From Klebsiella sp. WP3-W18-ESBL-02 (GTDB taxonomy: Bacteria; Pseudomonadota; Gammaproteobacteria; Enterobacterales; Enterobacteriaceae), in assembly GCF_014168815.1 (NCBI RefSeq), contig NZ_AP021972.1:2356001-2420000 (forward strand): DNA of 64,000 nt. The letters are read 5' to 3'. The notes under the pieces were generated by a model, which did not search any database, had not been told where the DNA came from, and was given only the letters and a program-made list of their open reading frames with translations. A program made the translations under genes and the position numbers. The stretch's first letter is position 1, and each line of letters opens with the position of its first letter. Below are positions 51,964-60,857 of the stretch, one piece after another.

Positions 51964-52686
51964 TTAAACCAGCGGTCGCCCGCCGTCGACGGCGTAGGAG
52001 CGGCCGGTGACGTAATCGCTGGTGAGAATATACTCAACCAGGTTGATAATTTCTTTCTCGCCGCCGGCGATTTTCATCAGCGATTTATTCAGCGCCTTCT
52101 GACGATAGTCCGCATCGTCGCCTTCATTAAACAGCACCAGCGCAGGCGCAATGGCGTTAACCTTGACTTCCGGCGCCAGTTTACGGGCAAACGAACGGGT
52201 CATATTATCCAGCGCGGCTTTACTGGCGGCATAGGCAATATGCTTATCGCTGCCGCGTTCAACCACGTAGTCGGTGAAGTGAATAATATCGCTCCCGGCG
52301 TGCCCATGACCGCGCAGCAGGTCTTCCAGCTCATGGTTAAGCAGGTAGGGGGCGTGTACGTGAATTTGCATCATGGCGTTGAGCACATGGCTCAGCGGGG
52401 TTGTTGGGCTTTCCGCCTGCCAGCCGCTGGCGTTGTGCAGCACGGCGCGTAGGCCGCTGCAGCGTGATTTTACCGCCTCGGCAAAGGTATAGATTCCATC
52501 ATCGTGGGAAAAATCGGCCTGAATGCAGACCGCCCCGGCCTGTTCCAGCCTATCGATGGCCGGGTAGCGGGTACGGTAGCTGACGATCACCGGCTGCTGC
52601 TGGGCGAGAAAATGGTGGGCAAGGGCGAGGCCGATGCGGCGACCTCCACCGGTTATCAGAACGGGGCGTGATAGCGTATTTCCCAT
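51964..52686 (-). CDS. folM: FolM, dihydromonapterin reductase
   Basis: A 240-residue short-chain dehydrogenase that reduces dihydromonapterin to tetrahydromonapterin and also has dihydrofolate reductase activity. The cofactor motif TGGGRRIG, the SYRT arginine, HNAS, and the catalytic Tyr-Lys in IAYAASKAALDNM are present. Length equals E. coli FolM. The start at 52686 (MGNTLSRPVL) is favoured over the extended frame. It lies 39 bp after ydgI on the same strand. Confidence 0.94.
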   Translation of the reverse strand: MGNTLSRPVLITGGGRRIGLALAHHFLAQQQPVIVSYRTRYPAIDRLEQAGAVCIQADFSHDDGIYTFAEAVKSRCSGLRAVLHNASGWQAESPTTPLSHVLNAMMQIHVHAPYLLNHELEDLLRGHGHAGSDIIHFTDYVVERGSDKHIAYAASKAALDNMTRSFARKLAPEVKVNAIAPALVLFNEGDDADYRQKALNKSLMKIAGGEKEIINLVEYILTSDYVTGRSYAVDGGRPLV

Positions 52687-52725
52687 CGTTATCTCCATAT
52701 GTTGTCGACGATGGGGCGACACGCG

Positions 52726-54108
52726 TTACCCCATCAACATCCACGTTGCCGGCACGGCGGCAAGCAGAAGCAGGCCAATTAAGGCTAATTCGCGGCGCTT
52801 GAGCAGGATATTATCCTGATGCGTGCGGCGTGCATAGATAAACACTAACAGACCCGGCGCGTAAAGCACCACCGACAGCAGCAGATGCATCGGGCCGGAC
52901 GCATACAATAACCATAAGCCATAAATACAGGCGCCGATACCAATCACCTTATGCAGCGGACGACGGGCGACCTTCAGCAGAAATGCGCCCACCAGGAAAT
53001 AAGGTACAAGGATCATTTCGGACGCGATGGTCAGCAGCGTATTGTAATCTGAGCCGGTTAGCCAGATCAGCACCAGGCTTGCCTGGACGCAGAGGTTCGT
53101 TAACCACAGCGAGGCCGAGGGCGCATTGTTAGCATTCTGGCGGGCAAAGACGCGCGGAAACGCTTTATGCGTAGCGGCCAGCAGCGGGACCTCCGCCGCC
53201 ATAATCGTCCAACTGAGGTAGGCACCGCAGACGGAAACAATCAGCCCGGCGGCAATGACAATCTCACCCCAGGACCCCATCATTCGCACCATCAACCCGG
53301 CCATTGACGGGTTACGCATTTCCGCCAGCTCAGGGCGAGCGACAACGCCCATCGACAGCAGCGTCACCAGCAAATACACCCCCAGCGCGGAAATGACGGC
53401 CAGGAGGGTCGCGCGGCCCACGTCTTTTTTATTGCGTGCACGCGCCGAGACAACAACCGCGCCCTCCACGCCGATAAATACCCACAGGGTAATCAGCATG
53501 GTGTTTTTCACCTGTTCCCACACCGGCACGCCGAGATCGATGCCGTGGAAATCCAGGGTAAAGATATCACTGTTAAACGCGATGGCGGCCAGCACAATGA
53601 ACAGGCCTAGCGGCACAAGCTTCGCCAGCGTGGCAACCAGGTTAATGCTGGCGGCGGTCTGTACCCCGCGCAGGACCAGGAAGTGGACGACCCACAGCAG
53701 CACCGACGCGCCGACGATCGACTGCCAGGTATTGCCGTCACCGAACAGACGCAGTTCGGGCGTATCGGTAAAGAAACTGAGGGCGGAAAAGACAATCACC
53801 AGATACGACACGTTGGCAATAACCGCACAGAGCCAGTAGCCCCACGCCGAACAAAAGCCAATCAGCTCGCCAAAGCCTTCTCGGGCGTAGGTGAAAATGC
53901 CGCCGTCAAGATCGGGGCGAATGCGCGTCAGCACCAGCATGGCGACGGCTAAAAACAGGATACCGACGCCGGTAATGGCCCAGCCAATCAGCAGCGCTGC
54001 CGGGCTGGCTACCTCCGCCATGTTCTGCGGCAGACTAAAAACGCCAGCGCCGAGCATCGAGCTCAGAACCAGAGCGGTCAGGGCGCTAAGCCCTAATTTC
54101 TTTTCCAT
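52726..54108 (-). CDS. ydgI: YdgI, arginine/ornithine antiporter-type APC transporter
   Basis: A 460-residue amino-acid/polyamine/organocation transporter of the ArcD-like basic amino-acid antiporter group, with about 12 hydrophobic helices. Motifs include SSMLGAGVFSLPQNMA in helix 1, DGGIFTYAREGFGELIGF, and FIGVEGAVVVSARARN. It is nearly collinear with E. coli YdgI. The substrate is predicted, not demonstrated. Confidence 0.93.
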   Translation of the reverse strand: MEKKLGLSALTALVLSSMLGAGVFSLPQNMAEVASPAALLIGWAITGVGILFLAVAMLVLTRIRPDLDGGIFTYAREGFGELIGFCSAWGYWLCAVIANVSYLVIVFSALSFFTDTPELRLFGDGNTWQSIVGASVLLWVVHFLVLRGVQTAASINLVATLAKLVPLGLFIVLAAIAFNSDIFTLDFHGIDLGVPVWEQVKNTMLITLWVFIGVEGAVVVSARARNKKDVGRATLLAVISALGVYLLVTLLSMGVVARPELAEMRNPSMAGLMVRMMGSWGEIVIAAGLIVSVCGAYLSWTIMAAEVPLLAATHKAFPRVFARQNANNAPSASLWLTNLCVQASLVLIWLTGSDYNTLLTIASEMILVPYFLVGAFLLKVARRPLHKVIGIGACIYGLWLLYASGPMHLLLSVVLYAPGLLVFIYARRTHQDNILLKRRELALIGLLLLAAVPATWMLMG

Positions 54109-54245
54109 GTGAATCCTGTTGTGGAAAGAGAAGAACCAGAATATTTATTTGGCGAAATCGCATAAAAATGGAGGATTGCGCTGAAGGCGGCGATTTTACG
54201 GAGAGCGCTGCAGACATGCAACACAGGATGGCAGGAAAAGAATAA

Positions 54246-54269
54246 AAAAGGCGGCCGGGGCCGCCTTTT
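54246..54269 (-). terminator. Terminator of ydgH
   Basis: AAAAGGCGG and CCGCCTTTT form a 9-bp stem with a 6-base loop. On the minus strand a T run follows. Confidence 0.85.
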
Positions 54270-54277
54270 GCTGTGGC

Positions 54278-55228
54278 TTACTTGTACAGGTCGGCGCTGA
54301 TGGTGACGTTGCCGCCGCGCTCCTGCCATTCACGGGTAATATGGTAGTACTTAGCGCCTTTCTTAGCGGCACGTTTGGCCACCTGGTAAGACACTTCGGT
54401 CATGTTGCCGTAGTTACCGGTGAATTTGATGCTGTCGAACGGAATCATCTGCGCAGCGGTGATTTTATTCAGTTCTTCAACCTTGGTGCCATCCGGCAGC
54501 GTGACACTGTAACGCCCGCCTTTCGATGTTTGCGTTTCGAAGAAGCGGCCTACGCCGGTGCCGGAACCCACTGCGGCCGTGGTGGCGACGCCTGGGATCT
54601 CAACCTGTTTCGCGGCTTCGCCACCTTCTGCCAGCATCTTACGACCCGCATCGGAGTCAGCCGGAATGGCGTCCGGGCTCTGCAGCACACGTTTTTTCGC
54701 ATCAGCTTTATAGATATAGGCAGTAATACGCTGGTTACCGCCGTCGTTGGCATCCACCTGGCGCACGATAAAGAAAGAGTCTGCGCCTTTTGCTTTAGCG
54801 GCTTTAGTAATGGCGTCGTTGACTTCCGGCTGGCTGCGGTAGAAGCCCTGCACGGTAACGGTGTCGTACGGCTCCAGCTCAACGGCCTGATCTTTCGGCA
54901 GTTCCATTACGCCGTTGATGATGCGGTTTTTCGGGGTGTCGGCCTTCGGTGCATCTTGTTTATAGAGGTCAGCCGTCACGCGCCAGTTGCCGCTGTTGCC
55001 GTAGTCAGACGTATCGACAACATAGAAAGAGGCTGCGCCTTCTTTGTCCGCTTTACGTGACATCGCATTGACGGCGTCGCCAATGGCGGTAAAGCGACCG
55101 GTGATCACTACGCGGTCATAGGGCTTTAATGCGGACGCTTGCTCCGGGGTCAGCTCGGTGGCTGCTTGGGCGGACATTGCCGCGGCAGACAGCATGACGG
55201 ACACGAGGAGGGTGTTCTTAAGCTTCAT
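54278..55228 (-). CDS. ydgH: YdgH, periplasmic protein with three DUF1471 domains
   Basis: A 316-residue exported protein. The signal peptide (residues 1-22) ends AQA before ATELTPEQ. Three related DUF1471 (YhcN) domains follow, seen in the repeated pattern of A-xx-GA-xx-F/Y-x-V/I/H...G-x-x-R/V-x-V/I-T/S-A-DLYK (VTADLYK near residue 94, ITAYIYK near 186, ISADLYK at the C terminus). It is linked to envelope stress in E. coli and Salmonella. The start at 55228 begins the signal peptide; ten more upstream codons are open. Confidence 0.92.
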   Translation of the reverse strand: MKLKNTLLVSVMLSAAAMSAQAATELTPEQASALKPYDRVVITGRFTAIGDAVNAMSRKADKEGAASFYVVDTSDYGNSGNWRVTADLYKQDAPKADTPKNRIINGVMELPKDQAVELEPYDTVTVQGFYRSQPEVNDAITKAAKAKGADSFFIVRQVDANDGGNQRITAYIYKADAKKRVLQSPDAIPADSDAGRKMLAEGGEAAKQVEIPGVATTAAVGSGTGVGRFFETQTSKGGRYSVTLPDGTKVEELNKITAAQMIPFDSIKFTGNYGNMTEVSYQVAKRAAKKGAKYYHITREWQERGGNVTISADLYK

Positions 55229-55752
55229 AAAAATAATCCTTCGCCTTGCGCAAACCAAATTCGGGTCATGTTGTTAATGGGAAAACGTCTGATTATGGCA
55301 TTGAAATGACGCCATTGTCTGCGTCATTTTTAACTTCAGATGCGAACCCGGTGACGGTTTTGGATAACTTTTCCTGATATGTTGAAAAAACGGGCGCTTG
55401 ACCAGAAAAAGCGGTCAACCATATGACTTTTTTAAGTTAATGGAATGTTAAACGCGCTGCTGCGCCCGCGAAAAATCATGTTTTCCCACGGAGATGAAGC
55501 GAATTATGAGGTTCGCGACTCAAATGGGGGTAAATATCGCTGTTTGCAGCGGCCGGAACTCCTTATTTGGCATTTAATGCAAAAATACTGTTTTTCGGCG
55601 CTAGATCACAATCGGTATTTTCAGTAGGTTATAGACAGTTTGTTACTGTTTTATTTATTCAGGTTGTTCGCCTGTTGGTCACTGACGGGGTATCCGCAAC
55701 AAACTGACAAAACGGCAAACCATCAAATAAGAACCGCTATAAGGGAATCGTT
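55229..55752. other. Intergenic region between divergent ydgH and pntA
   Basis: This 524-bp region holds both promoters. A 60-codon open frame at 55445-55627 has no recognised homologue and no clear ribosome-binding site. TTGACC...GGTCAA at about 55398-55419 is a minor inverted repeat. Confidence 0.4.
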
Positions 55753-57282
55753 ATGCGTATTGGTGTACCGAAAGAGAGGTGGGCCCAGGAAACGCGAGTT
55801 GCAGCAACGCCGAAAACGGTAGAGCAGCTGCTGAAACTCGGTTTTAGCGTGGCAGTGGAGAGTGGTGCAGGAAAATTAGCCAGCTTTGATGATGGCGCCT
55901 TTATCCAGGCTGGGGCGGAAATCGTCTCAGGTGACGATGTCTGGCAATCCGACGTTATTCTCAAAGTTAACGCGCCGCTGGATGAAGAAATTGCGTTGCT
56001 GAATCCGGGCACTACGCTGATTAGCTTTATCTGGCCGGCACAAAATGCCGAGCTGATGGCGAAACTCGCCGCGCGCAATATTAACGTGATGGCGATGGAT
56101 TCTGTGCCGCGTATTTCCCGCGCGCAGTCGCTGGATGCGCTGAGCTCGATGGCAAATATCGCGGGCTACCGCGCCATTGTTGAAGCCGCCCACGAGTTTG
56201 GCCGCTTCTTTACCGGGCAGATTACCGCTGCGGGTAAAGTGCCGCCGGCCAAGGTGATGGTGATCGGCGCGGGCGTTGCCGGGCTTGCTGCCATTGGCGC
56301 GGCAAATAGCCTTGGCGCGATCGTCCGTGCCTTTGATACTCGCCCGGAAGTGAAAGAGCAGGTGCAGAGCATGGGCGCCGAATTCCTCGAGCTGGACTTC
56401 AAAGAAGAAGCCGGCAGCGGAGACGGCTATGCCAAAGTCATGTCCGAGGCGTTTATCGCTGCGGAAATGGCCCTGTTTGCCGCCCAGGCAAAAGAGGTCG
56501 ACATTATCGTGACCACCGCGCTGATTCCGGGCAAACCGGCACCGAAGCTGATCACCCGCGAAATGGTCGACTCCATGACGCCGGGCAGCGTCATTGTCGA
56601 TCTGGCCGCACAGAACGGCGGCAACTGTGAGTACACCGTGGCGAATGAAATCGTCACCACCGCAAATGGCGTGAAGGTGATTGGTTATACCGATCTGGCT
56701 GGCCGCCTGCCGACGCAGTCCTCCCAGTTGTATGGCACTAACCTGGTGAACCTGCTGAAGCTGCTGTGCAAAGAGAAAGACGGCAATATCGCCATCGACT
56801 TTGACGATGTCGTGGTTCGCGGCGTAACCGTGATCCGCGAAGGGGAAGTCACCTGGCCGGCACCGCCGATTCAGGTTTCTGCCCAGCCGCAGGCTGCGCC
56901 AAAAGCAGCTCCGGCAGCAAAAGAACCCGAAAAACCGGCGTCGCCGTGGCGGAAATACGCGCTGATTGCGCTGGTCATTATCCTGTTCGGCTGGTTGGCG
57001 AACGTGGCGCCGAAAGAGTTCCTCGGCCACTTTACCGTCTTCGCGCTGTCCTGCGTCGTTGGTTACTACGTGGTGTGGAACGTCTCTCATGCGCTGCACA
57101 CGCCGCTGATGTCGGTGACTAACGCCATTTCGGGCATTATCGTGGTTGGAGCATTACTGCAGATAGGCCACGGAGGCTGGGTGAGCTTCCTGAGCTTTAT
57201 CGCGGTGCTGATCGCCAGCATTAATATTTTTGGTGGTTTCACCGTCACCCAGCGCATGCTGAAAATGTTCCGCAAAGGATAA
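55753..57282 (+). CDS. pntA: PntA, alpha subunit of proton-translocating transhydrogenase
   Basis: A 509-residue membrane subunit that, with PntB, couples hydride transfer from NADH to NADP+ with proton import. The N-terminal two-domain NAD(H) region is alanine-dehydrogenase-like (MRIGVPKERWAQETRVAATP; GAGVAGLAAIGAANSLGA nucleotide fold; RLPTQSSQLYG). A Pro/Ala linker (about 375-400) precedes four C-terminal membrane helices. Length is close to E. coli PntA (510). AAGG precedes the ATG. Confidence 0.97.
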   Translation: MRIGVPKERWAQETRVAATPKTVEQLLKLGFSVAVESGAGKLASFDDGAFIQAGAEIVSGDDVWQSDVILKVNAPLDEEIALLNPGTTLISFIWPAQNAELMAKLAARNINVMAMDSVPRISRAQSLDALSSMANIAGYRAIVEAAHEFGRFFTGQITAAGKVPPAKVMVIGAGVAGLAAIGAANSLGAIVRAFDTRPEVKEQVQSMGAEFLELDFKEEAGSGDGYAKVMSEAFIAAEMALFAAQAKEVDIIVTTALIPGKPAPKLITREMVDSMTPGSVIVDLAAQNGGNCEYTVANEIVTTANGVKVIGYTDLAGRLPTQSSQLYGTNLVNLLKLLCKEKDGNIAIDFDDVVVRGVTVIREGEVTWPAPPIQVSAQPQAAPKAAPAAKEPEKPASPWRKYALIALVIILFGWLANVAPKEFLGHFTVFALSCVVGYYVVWNVSHALHTPLMSVTNAISGIIVVGALLQIGHGGWVSFLSFIAVLIASINIFGGFTVTQRMLKMFRKG

Positions 57283-57292
57283 GGGGTAACAC

Positions 57293-58681
57293 ATGTCTGG
57301 AGGATTAGTCACAGCTGCATACATTGTTGCCGCCGTCCTGTTTATTTTCAGCCTGGCCGGTTTGTCTAAACACGAAACGTCACAGCAGGGCAACTACTAC
57401 GGTATTGCCGGTATGGCCATCGCGCTGATTGCCACCATCTTCGGGCCGGATACCAGCAACGTCGCATGGATCCTGCTGGCGATGATTATCGGCGGCGCGA
57501 TCGGTATTCGCCTGGCGAAGAAAGTGGAAATGACCGAAATGCCGGAGCTGGTGGCGGTGCTGCACAGCTTCGTGGGTCTGGCGGCGGTGCTGGTGGGCTT
57601 CAACAGCTACCTGCAGCACGAAACCGGCATGGACCAGATTCTGGTCAATATTCACCTGACCGAAGTGTTCCTCGGTATCTTCATCGGTGCGGTGACCTTC
57701 ACCGGTTCTATCGTGGCGTTCGGCAAACTGTGCGGCAAGATGTCCTCGAAGCCGCTGATGCTGCCAAACCGCCACAAGCTGAATCTGGCGGCGCTGGTGG
57801 TTTCCTTCCTGCTGATGGTCGCTTTTGTGCGTACCGACAGCGTTGGCACCCAGGTTCTGTGCCTGCTGGTAATGACGGTTATCGCGCTGGCCTTTGGCTG
57901 GCACCTGGTGGCGTCAATTGGCGGGGCAGACATGCCGGTAGTCGTCTCCATGCTGAACTCCTACTCCGGTTGGGCGGCGGCGGCGGCGGGCTTTATGCTC
58001 AGCAACGACCTGCTGATCGTCACCGGCGCGCTGGTCGGTTCTTCCGGTGCCATTCTGTCGTACATTATGTGTAAAGCGATGAACCGTTCGTTCTTCAGCG
58101 TTATCGCTGGCGGCTTTGGTACCGACGGCTCCTCAAGCGGCAGCGAAGAAGAAGTGGGTGAGCACCGCGAAATTACCGCGGAAGAAACCGCCGAGATGCT
58201 GAAAAACTCGCACTCGGTCATCATCACCCCGGGCTACGGCATGGCGGTCGCGCAGGCGCAGTATCCGGTGGCGGAAATCACCGAGAAGCTGCGCGCGCGC
58301 GGCATCAAGGTGCGCTTCGGTATTCACCCGGTTGCCGGGCGTCTGCCGGGGCATATGAATGTGCTGCTGGCAGAGGCGAAGGTGCCTTACGACATCGTGC
58401 TCGAAATGGACGAAATTAACGACGACTTCGCCGACACCGATACCGTTCTGGTTATCGGCGCGAACGACACCGTTAACCCAGCCGCGCAGGACGATCCGAA
58501 GAGTCCTATTGCCGGGATGCCGGTGCTGGAAGTGTGGAAGGCGCAGAACGTTATCGTCTTCAAACGCTCGATGAACACCGGCTATGCCGGCGTGCAGAAC
58601 CCGCTGTTCTTTAAAGAGAACACCCAGATGCTGTTCGGCGATGCGAAAGCGAGCGTGGACGCGATTCTGAAAGCGCTTTAA
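57293..58681 (+). CDS. pntB: PntB, beta subunit of proton-translocating transhydrogenase
   Basis: A 462-residue subunit with about nine N-terminal membrane helices (proton channel residues including His91 region LHSFVGLAAVLVGF) and a C-terminal NADP(H)-binding domain. Motifs are ITPGYGMAVAQAQ, HPVAGRLPGHMNVLLAEA and KRSMNTGYAGVQNPLF. It lies 10 bp after pntA and is clearly co-transcribed. Length equals E. coli PntB. Confidence 0.97.
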   Translation: MSGGLVTAAYIVAAVLFIFSLAGLSKHETSQQGNYYGIAGMAIALIATIFGPDTSNVAWILLAMIIGGAIGIRLAKKVEMTEMPELVAVLHSFVGLAAVLVGFNSYLQHETGMDQILVNIHLTEVFLGIFIGAVTFTGSIVAFGKLCGKMSSKPLMLPNRHKLNLAALVVSFLLMVAFVRTDSVGTQVLCLLVMTVIALAFGWHLVASIGGADMPVVVSMLNSYSGWAAAAAGFMLSNDLLIVTGALVGSSGAILSYIMCKAMNRSFFSVIAGGFGTDGSSSGSEEEVGEHREITAEETAEMLKNSHSVIITPGYGMAVAQAQYPVAEITEKLRARGIKVRFGIHPVAGRLPGHMNVLLAEAKVPYDIVLEMDEINDDFADTDTVLVIGANDTVNPAAQDDPKSPIAGMPVLEVWKAQNVIVFKRSMNTGYAGVQNPLFFKENTQMLFGDAKASVDAILKAL

Positions 58682-58698
58682 TCACGCGCATAAAGCAG

Positions 58699-58730
58699 AA
58701 AAGCCGCCTGTTGTTTGGGCGGCTTTTATT
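58699..58730 (+). terminator. Terminator of pntAB
   Basis: AAAAGCCGCC and GGCGGCTTTT form a 10-bp stem with a 9-base loop, followed by a T-rich tract. Confidence 0.85.
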
Positions 58731-58772
58731 TGTCTGCTGATTGTTTTTGGTCAAAAAACGCGCAGTGAAAGG

Positions 58773-58781
58773 TGCTATACT
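58773..58781 (+). promoter_or_regulatory. Extended -10 promoter of the small gene after pntB
   Basis: TGCTATACT is an extended -10 (TGnTATACT) 33 bp upstream of the start codon; no good -35 is seen. Confidence 0.55.
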
Positions 58782-58813
58782 GCATAACGTCGTCTAAACC
58801 TATAGAGGAAGTT

Positions 58814-59002
58814 ATGGATACCTTGTTAACGCCTGCACAACTGGCAATCGAATTTCTCCGCCGTGAAACCACGCCTTTAACCCCCGCACAGTACCTGAAA
58901 CGCGTTAAGCAGCTCGAGCTGGAGTTTGCCGATCTGATGTCACTCTCTGCTATTGAGCTCAAAGAAGAGATCGATTTTGCCTGGCGACTAGGCCTCCATT
59001 GA
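58814..59002 (+). CDS. Small helical protein of unknown function
   Basis: I do not recognise this 62-residue product by name. It has no membrane segment and is charged and probably helical (TPAQLAIEFLRRETTPLTPA, YLKRVKQLELEFADLMSLS, ELKEEIDFAWRLGLH). A strong AGAGGAAG ribosome-binding site, an extended -10 promoter, and a bidirectional terminator behind it support a real gene. It lies between pntB and uspE, convergent with uspE. The start at 58814 has the ribosome-binding site; an ATG 14 codons upstream overlaps the promoter. Confidence 0.8.
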   Translation: MDTLLTPAQLAIEFLRRETTPLTPAQYLKRVKQLELEFADLMSLSAIELKEEIDFAWRLGLH

Positions 59003-59058
59003 TAGACTCCACCGTTCAGCCGGGGAAGCAAAGTCGGCTGGTAGCGATAAGAGATAAA

Positions 59059-59082
59059 AAAACCGGCCAGCAGCCGGTTTTT
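59059..59082. terminator. Bidirectional terminator before uspE
   Basis: AAAACCGGC and GCCGGTTTT form a 9-bp stem with a 5-base loop, with A and T runs on both sides. Confidence 0.9.
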
Positions 59083-59099
59083 AGCCTTAAAAGACGAGC

Positions 59100-60050
59100 T
59101 TAATCGTCTTCTTCGTCGTCCATCTCAACCGGCGTCTGGTAGTCGTTCGGCTTGATGGCGAGCAGGTCACAGCGCAGGTGATCGATCACCTGTTCAGCGG
59201 TGTTGCCGAGGAAAGCGGCAGAAATGCCGGTACGCCCGACGGTGCCCAGCACCACGATACCTGCATCCAGATGTGCGGCCAGATCCGGGATGACTTCTTC
59301 AGGCAGCCCCTTCTCTACATGGGTAAACTTCTCATCAATGCCGAACTTCTGGCGCAGCGACTTCATGGCTATCAGATGCTGGCCACGAATCGCGTCGTTA
59401 TAAACGCTGGGATCGAAGTCAGGCAGTTCGATGGCGATATTGATAGGCGTCACCGGGTAGGCACCGACCAGATGCACTTCGGTATGGTTGACCTGTTCGG
59501 CCAGTTCGATGGTCTCTTTGACCAGCTTTTCGTTCAGCGCGTTGTGGTACGCCTCTTCGCTGGCAAGATTGACCGCAACCAGCGCTTTACCGCCCTCCGG
59601 CCACGGCTGGTCTTTTACCATCCACACCGGGCACGGGCATTTACGCAGCAGGTGCCAGTCGGTTGGAGTAAAGATCACGGACTCCAGCTTGTCGTGCTGG
59701 TGCGCCATTTTCAGCAGCAAATCATGACCGCCGCTGACTACTTCCTGAATAATCGCCTCGAACGGACGATTGTGCCATACCACTTTAATCTCCAGCGGAA
59801 CGCCGGCTTCCAGGTAGAATTTCGCCTGCTCGCGGATCCATGCGGTTCGCTGGCTAATGACGCCCTGGCGCATTGCGGTGCGTTCATCAGGAGACAGAAG
59901 GGTCGTCATCTCGTAGGAAAAATCATAGATTGGCAAAAACGCTTTAATGCGACCGCCAATCAGCTTGTGAAGATAAACAGCGCGCCGCAGCGCGGGCTGA
60001 TCGTCCTGGTTGGGGTCAATCGCCACGAGCATATTTTGATATCTGGCCAT
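59100..60050 (-). CDS. uspE: UspE, tandem-domain universal stress protein
   Basis: A 316-residue protein of two universal stress domains (about 1-150 and 155-305), ending in an acidic DDEEDD tail. Motifs include NMLVAIDPNQDDQPALRRAV at the N terminus and GTVGRTGISAAFLGNTAEQV (nucleotide-binding-like G-2x-G-9x-G loop) in the second domain. It is collinear with E. coli UspE, which affects motility, adhesion and stress survival. Located near fnr as in E. coli; the start at 60050 matches. Confidence 0.96.
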   Translation of the reverse strand: MARYQNMLVAIDPNQDDQPALRRAVYLHKLIGGRIKAFLPIYDFSYEMTTLLSPDERTAMRQGVISQRTAWIREQAKFYLEAGVPLEIKVVWHNRPFEAIIQEVVSGGHDLLLKMAHQHDKLESVIFTPTDWHLLRKCPCPVWMVKDQPWPEGGKALVAVNLASEEAYHNALNEKLVKETIELAEQVNHTEVHLVGAYPVTPINIAIELPDFDPSVYNDAIRGQHLIAMKSLRQKFGIDEKFTHVEKGLPEEVIPDLAAHLDAGIVVLGTVGRTGISAAFLGNTAEQVIDHLRCDLLAIKPNDYQTPVEMDDEEDD

Positions 60051-60302
60051 ACAGGGTCTCCTTACAGCTGTAACCACAGTTTGTCAGTAAAAGATAACTC
60101 ATATAATGGGATTGAAACAGGGGAGAACCTTCGTAAGATCAATAAACAGGATAAATTAACCCGACGGCGCCAGGCGGGAAGAATTCAGCAGCGCAGCGCC
60201 ATGAGCCGGCCACGCGGGTTAAAAAATCAGATTTATTGCGTAGGTTATTTTGTTCTGAAACTTTTACATTACTAATAGGTTCCGGCACAGAAGGAAATGA
60301 TG

Positions 60303-60797
60303 ATGTCAAGACGTTCTTCAGTCTCAACGGCGGTGGTGGCGATCGTGACGTTGGTCCTTTGTACCACTCCCGCGTTGGCTAATCCCGGCAGCGGGCACGG
60401 TAATGGAAACGGTAATCATGGTAATGGCAATAATGGCAACAAGGGAAGCAGCCAGCAGTGGAGCGGCGGGCATGATAACGGGCATACGAGCGCAGGGCGA
60501 AAAGATTACGGTAAACCCGATCGTGTCGATCGCGATATTAGCTATGCAGCGGCCAGGCAGCTAGCGGTCAACTTTGGCTTAACCGGCTATAAATCGTTAC
60601 CGCCGGGGATCGCTAAAAACCTGGCCCGTGGAAAACCGTTGCCGCCGGGGATTGCCAAAAAAACGGTGCCCGGTTCGATGCTGAATCAACTGCCGTACTA
60701 CCCGGGGTACGAATGGCAGATCGTTGGCGACAATCTGGTGCTGATTGCGCTGAGCACGGCCATCGTCACGACGATTATCAACGGCGTGTTTGATTAA
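60303..60797 (+). CDS. CigR-family exported protein
   Basis: A 164-residue exported protein resembling Salmonella CigR and the RcnB group. A signal peptide ends LANP; a Gly/Asn/His-rich stretch (GNGNGNHGNGNNGNKG) follows; then two copies of LPPGIAKN/K separated by a short RGKP spacer. A YYPGYEWQIVGDNLVLI segment and a C-terminal hydrophobic stretch (about 145-160) complete it. CigR is an anti-virulence factor in Salmonella; the role elsewhere is unknown. Of three successive ATGs the one at 60303 has the best distance to AAGGA. It lies between uspE and fnr, where E. coli has no such gene. Confidence 0.8.
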   Translation: MSRRSSVSTAVVAIVTLVLCTTPALANPGSGHGNGNGNHGNGNNGNKGSSQQWSGGHDNGHTSAGRKDYGKPDRVDRDISYAAARQLAVNFGLTGYKSLPPGIAKNLARGKPLPPGIAKKTVPGSMLNQLPYYPGYEWQIVGDNLVLIALSTAIVTTIINGVFD

Positions 60798-60808
60798 ACG
60801 AAGGCAAT

Positions 60809-60836
60809 AAAAAACCCCGGCAGGCCGGGGTTTTTT
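60809..60836. terminator. Bidirectional terminator between the cigR-like gene and fnr
   Basis: AAAAAACCCCGG and CCGGGGTTTTTT form a 12-bp stem with a 4-base loop between convergent genes. Confidence 0.9.
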
Positions 60837-60857
60837 ATTTGTAGAGCAAAACGGGCA

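Noticed and set aside
55445..55627. 60-codon open frame between ydgH and pntA
   Set aside because: Composition and lack of a ribosome-binding site do not support a gene, although it cannot be excluded.
55927..57099. 390-codon open frame antisense to pntA
   Set aside because: It is a shadow of GC-rich pntA codons with no recognisable domain.
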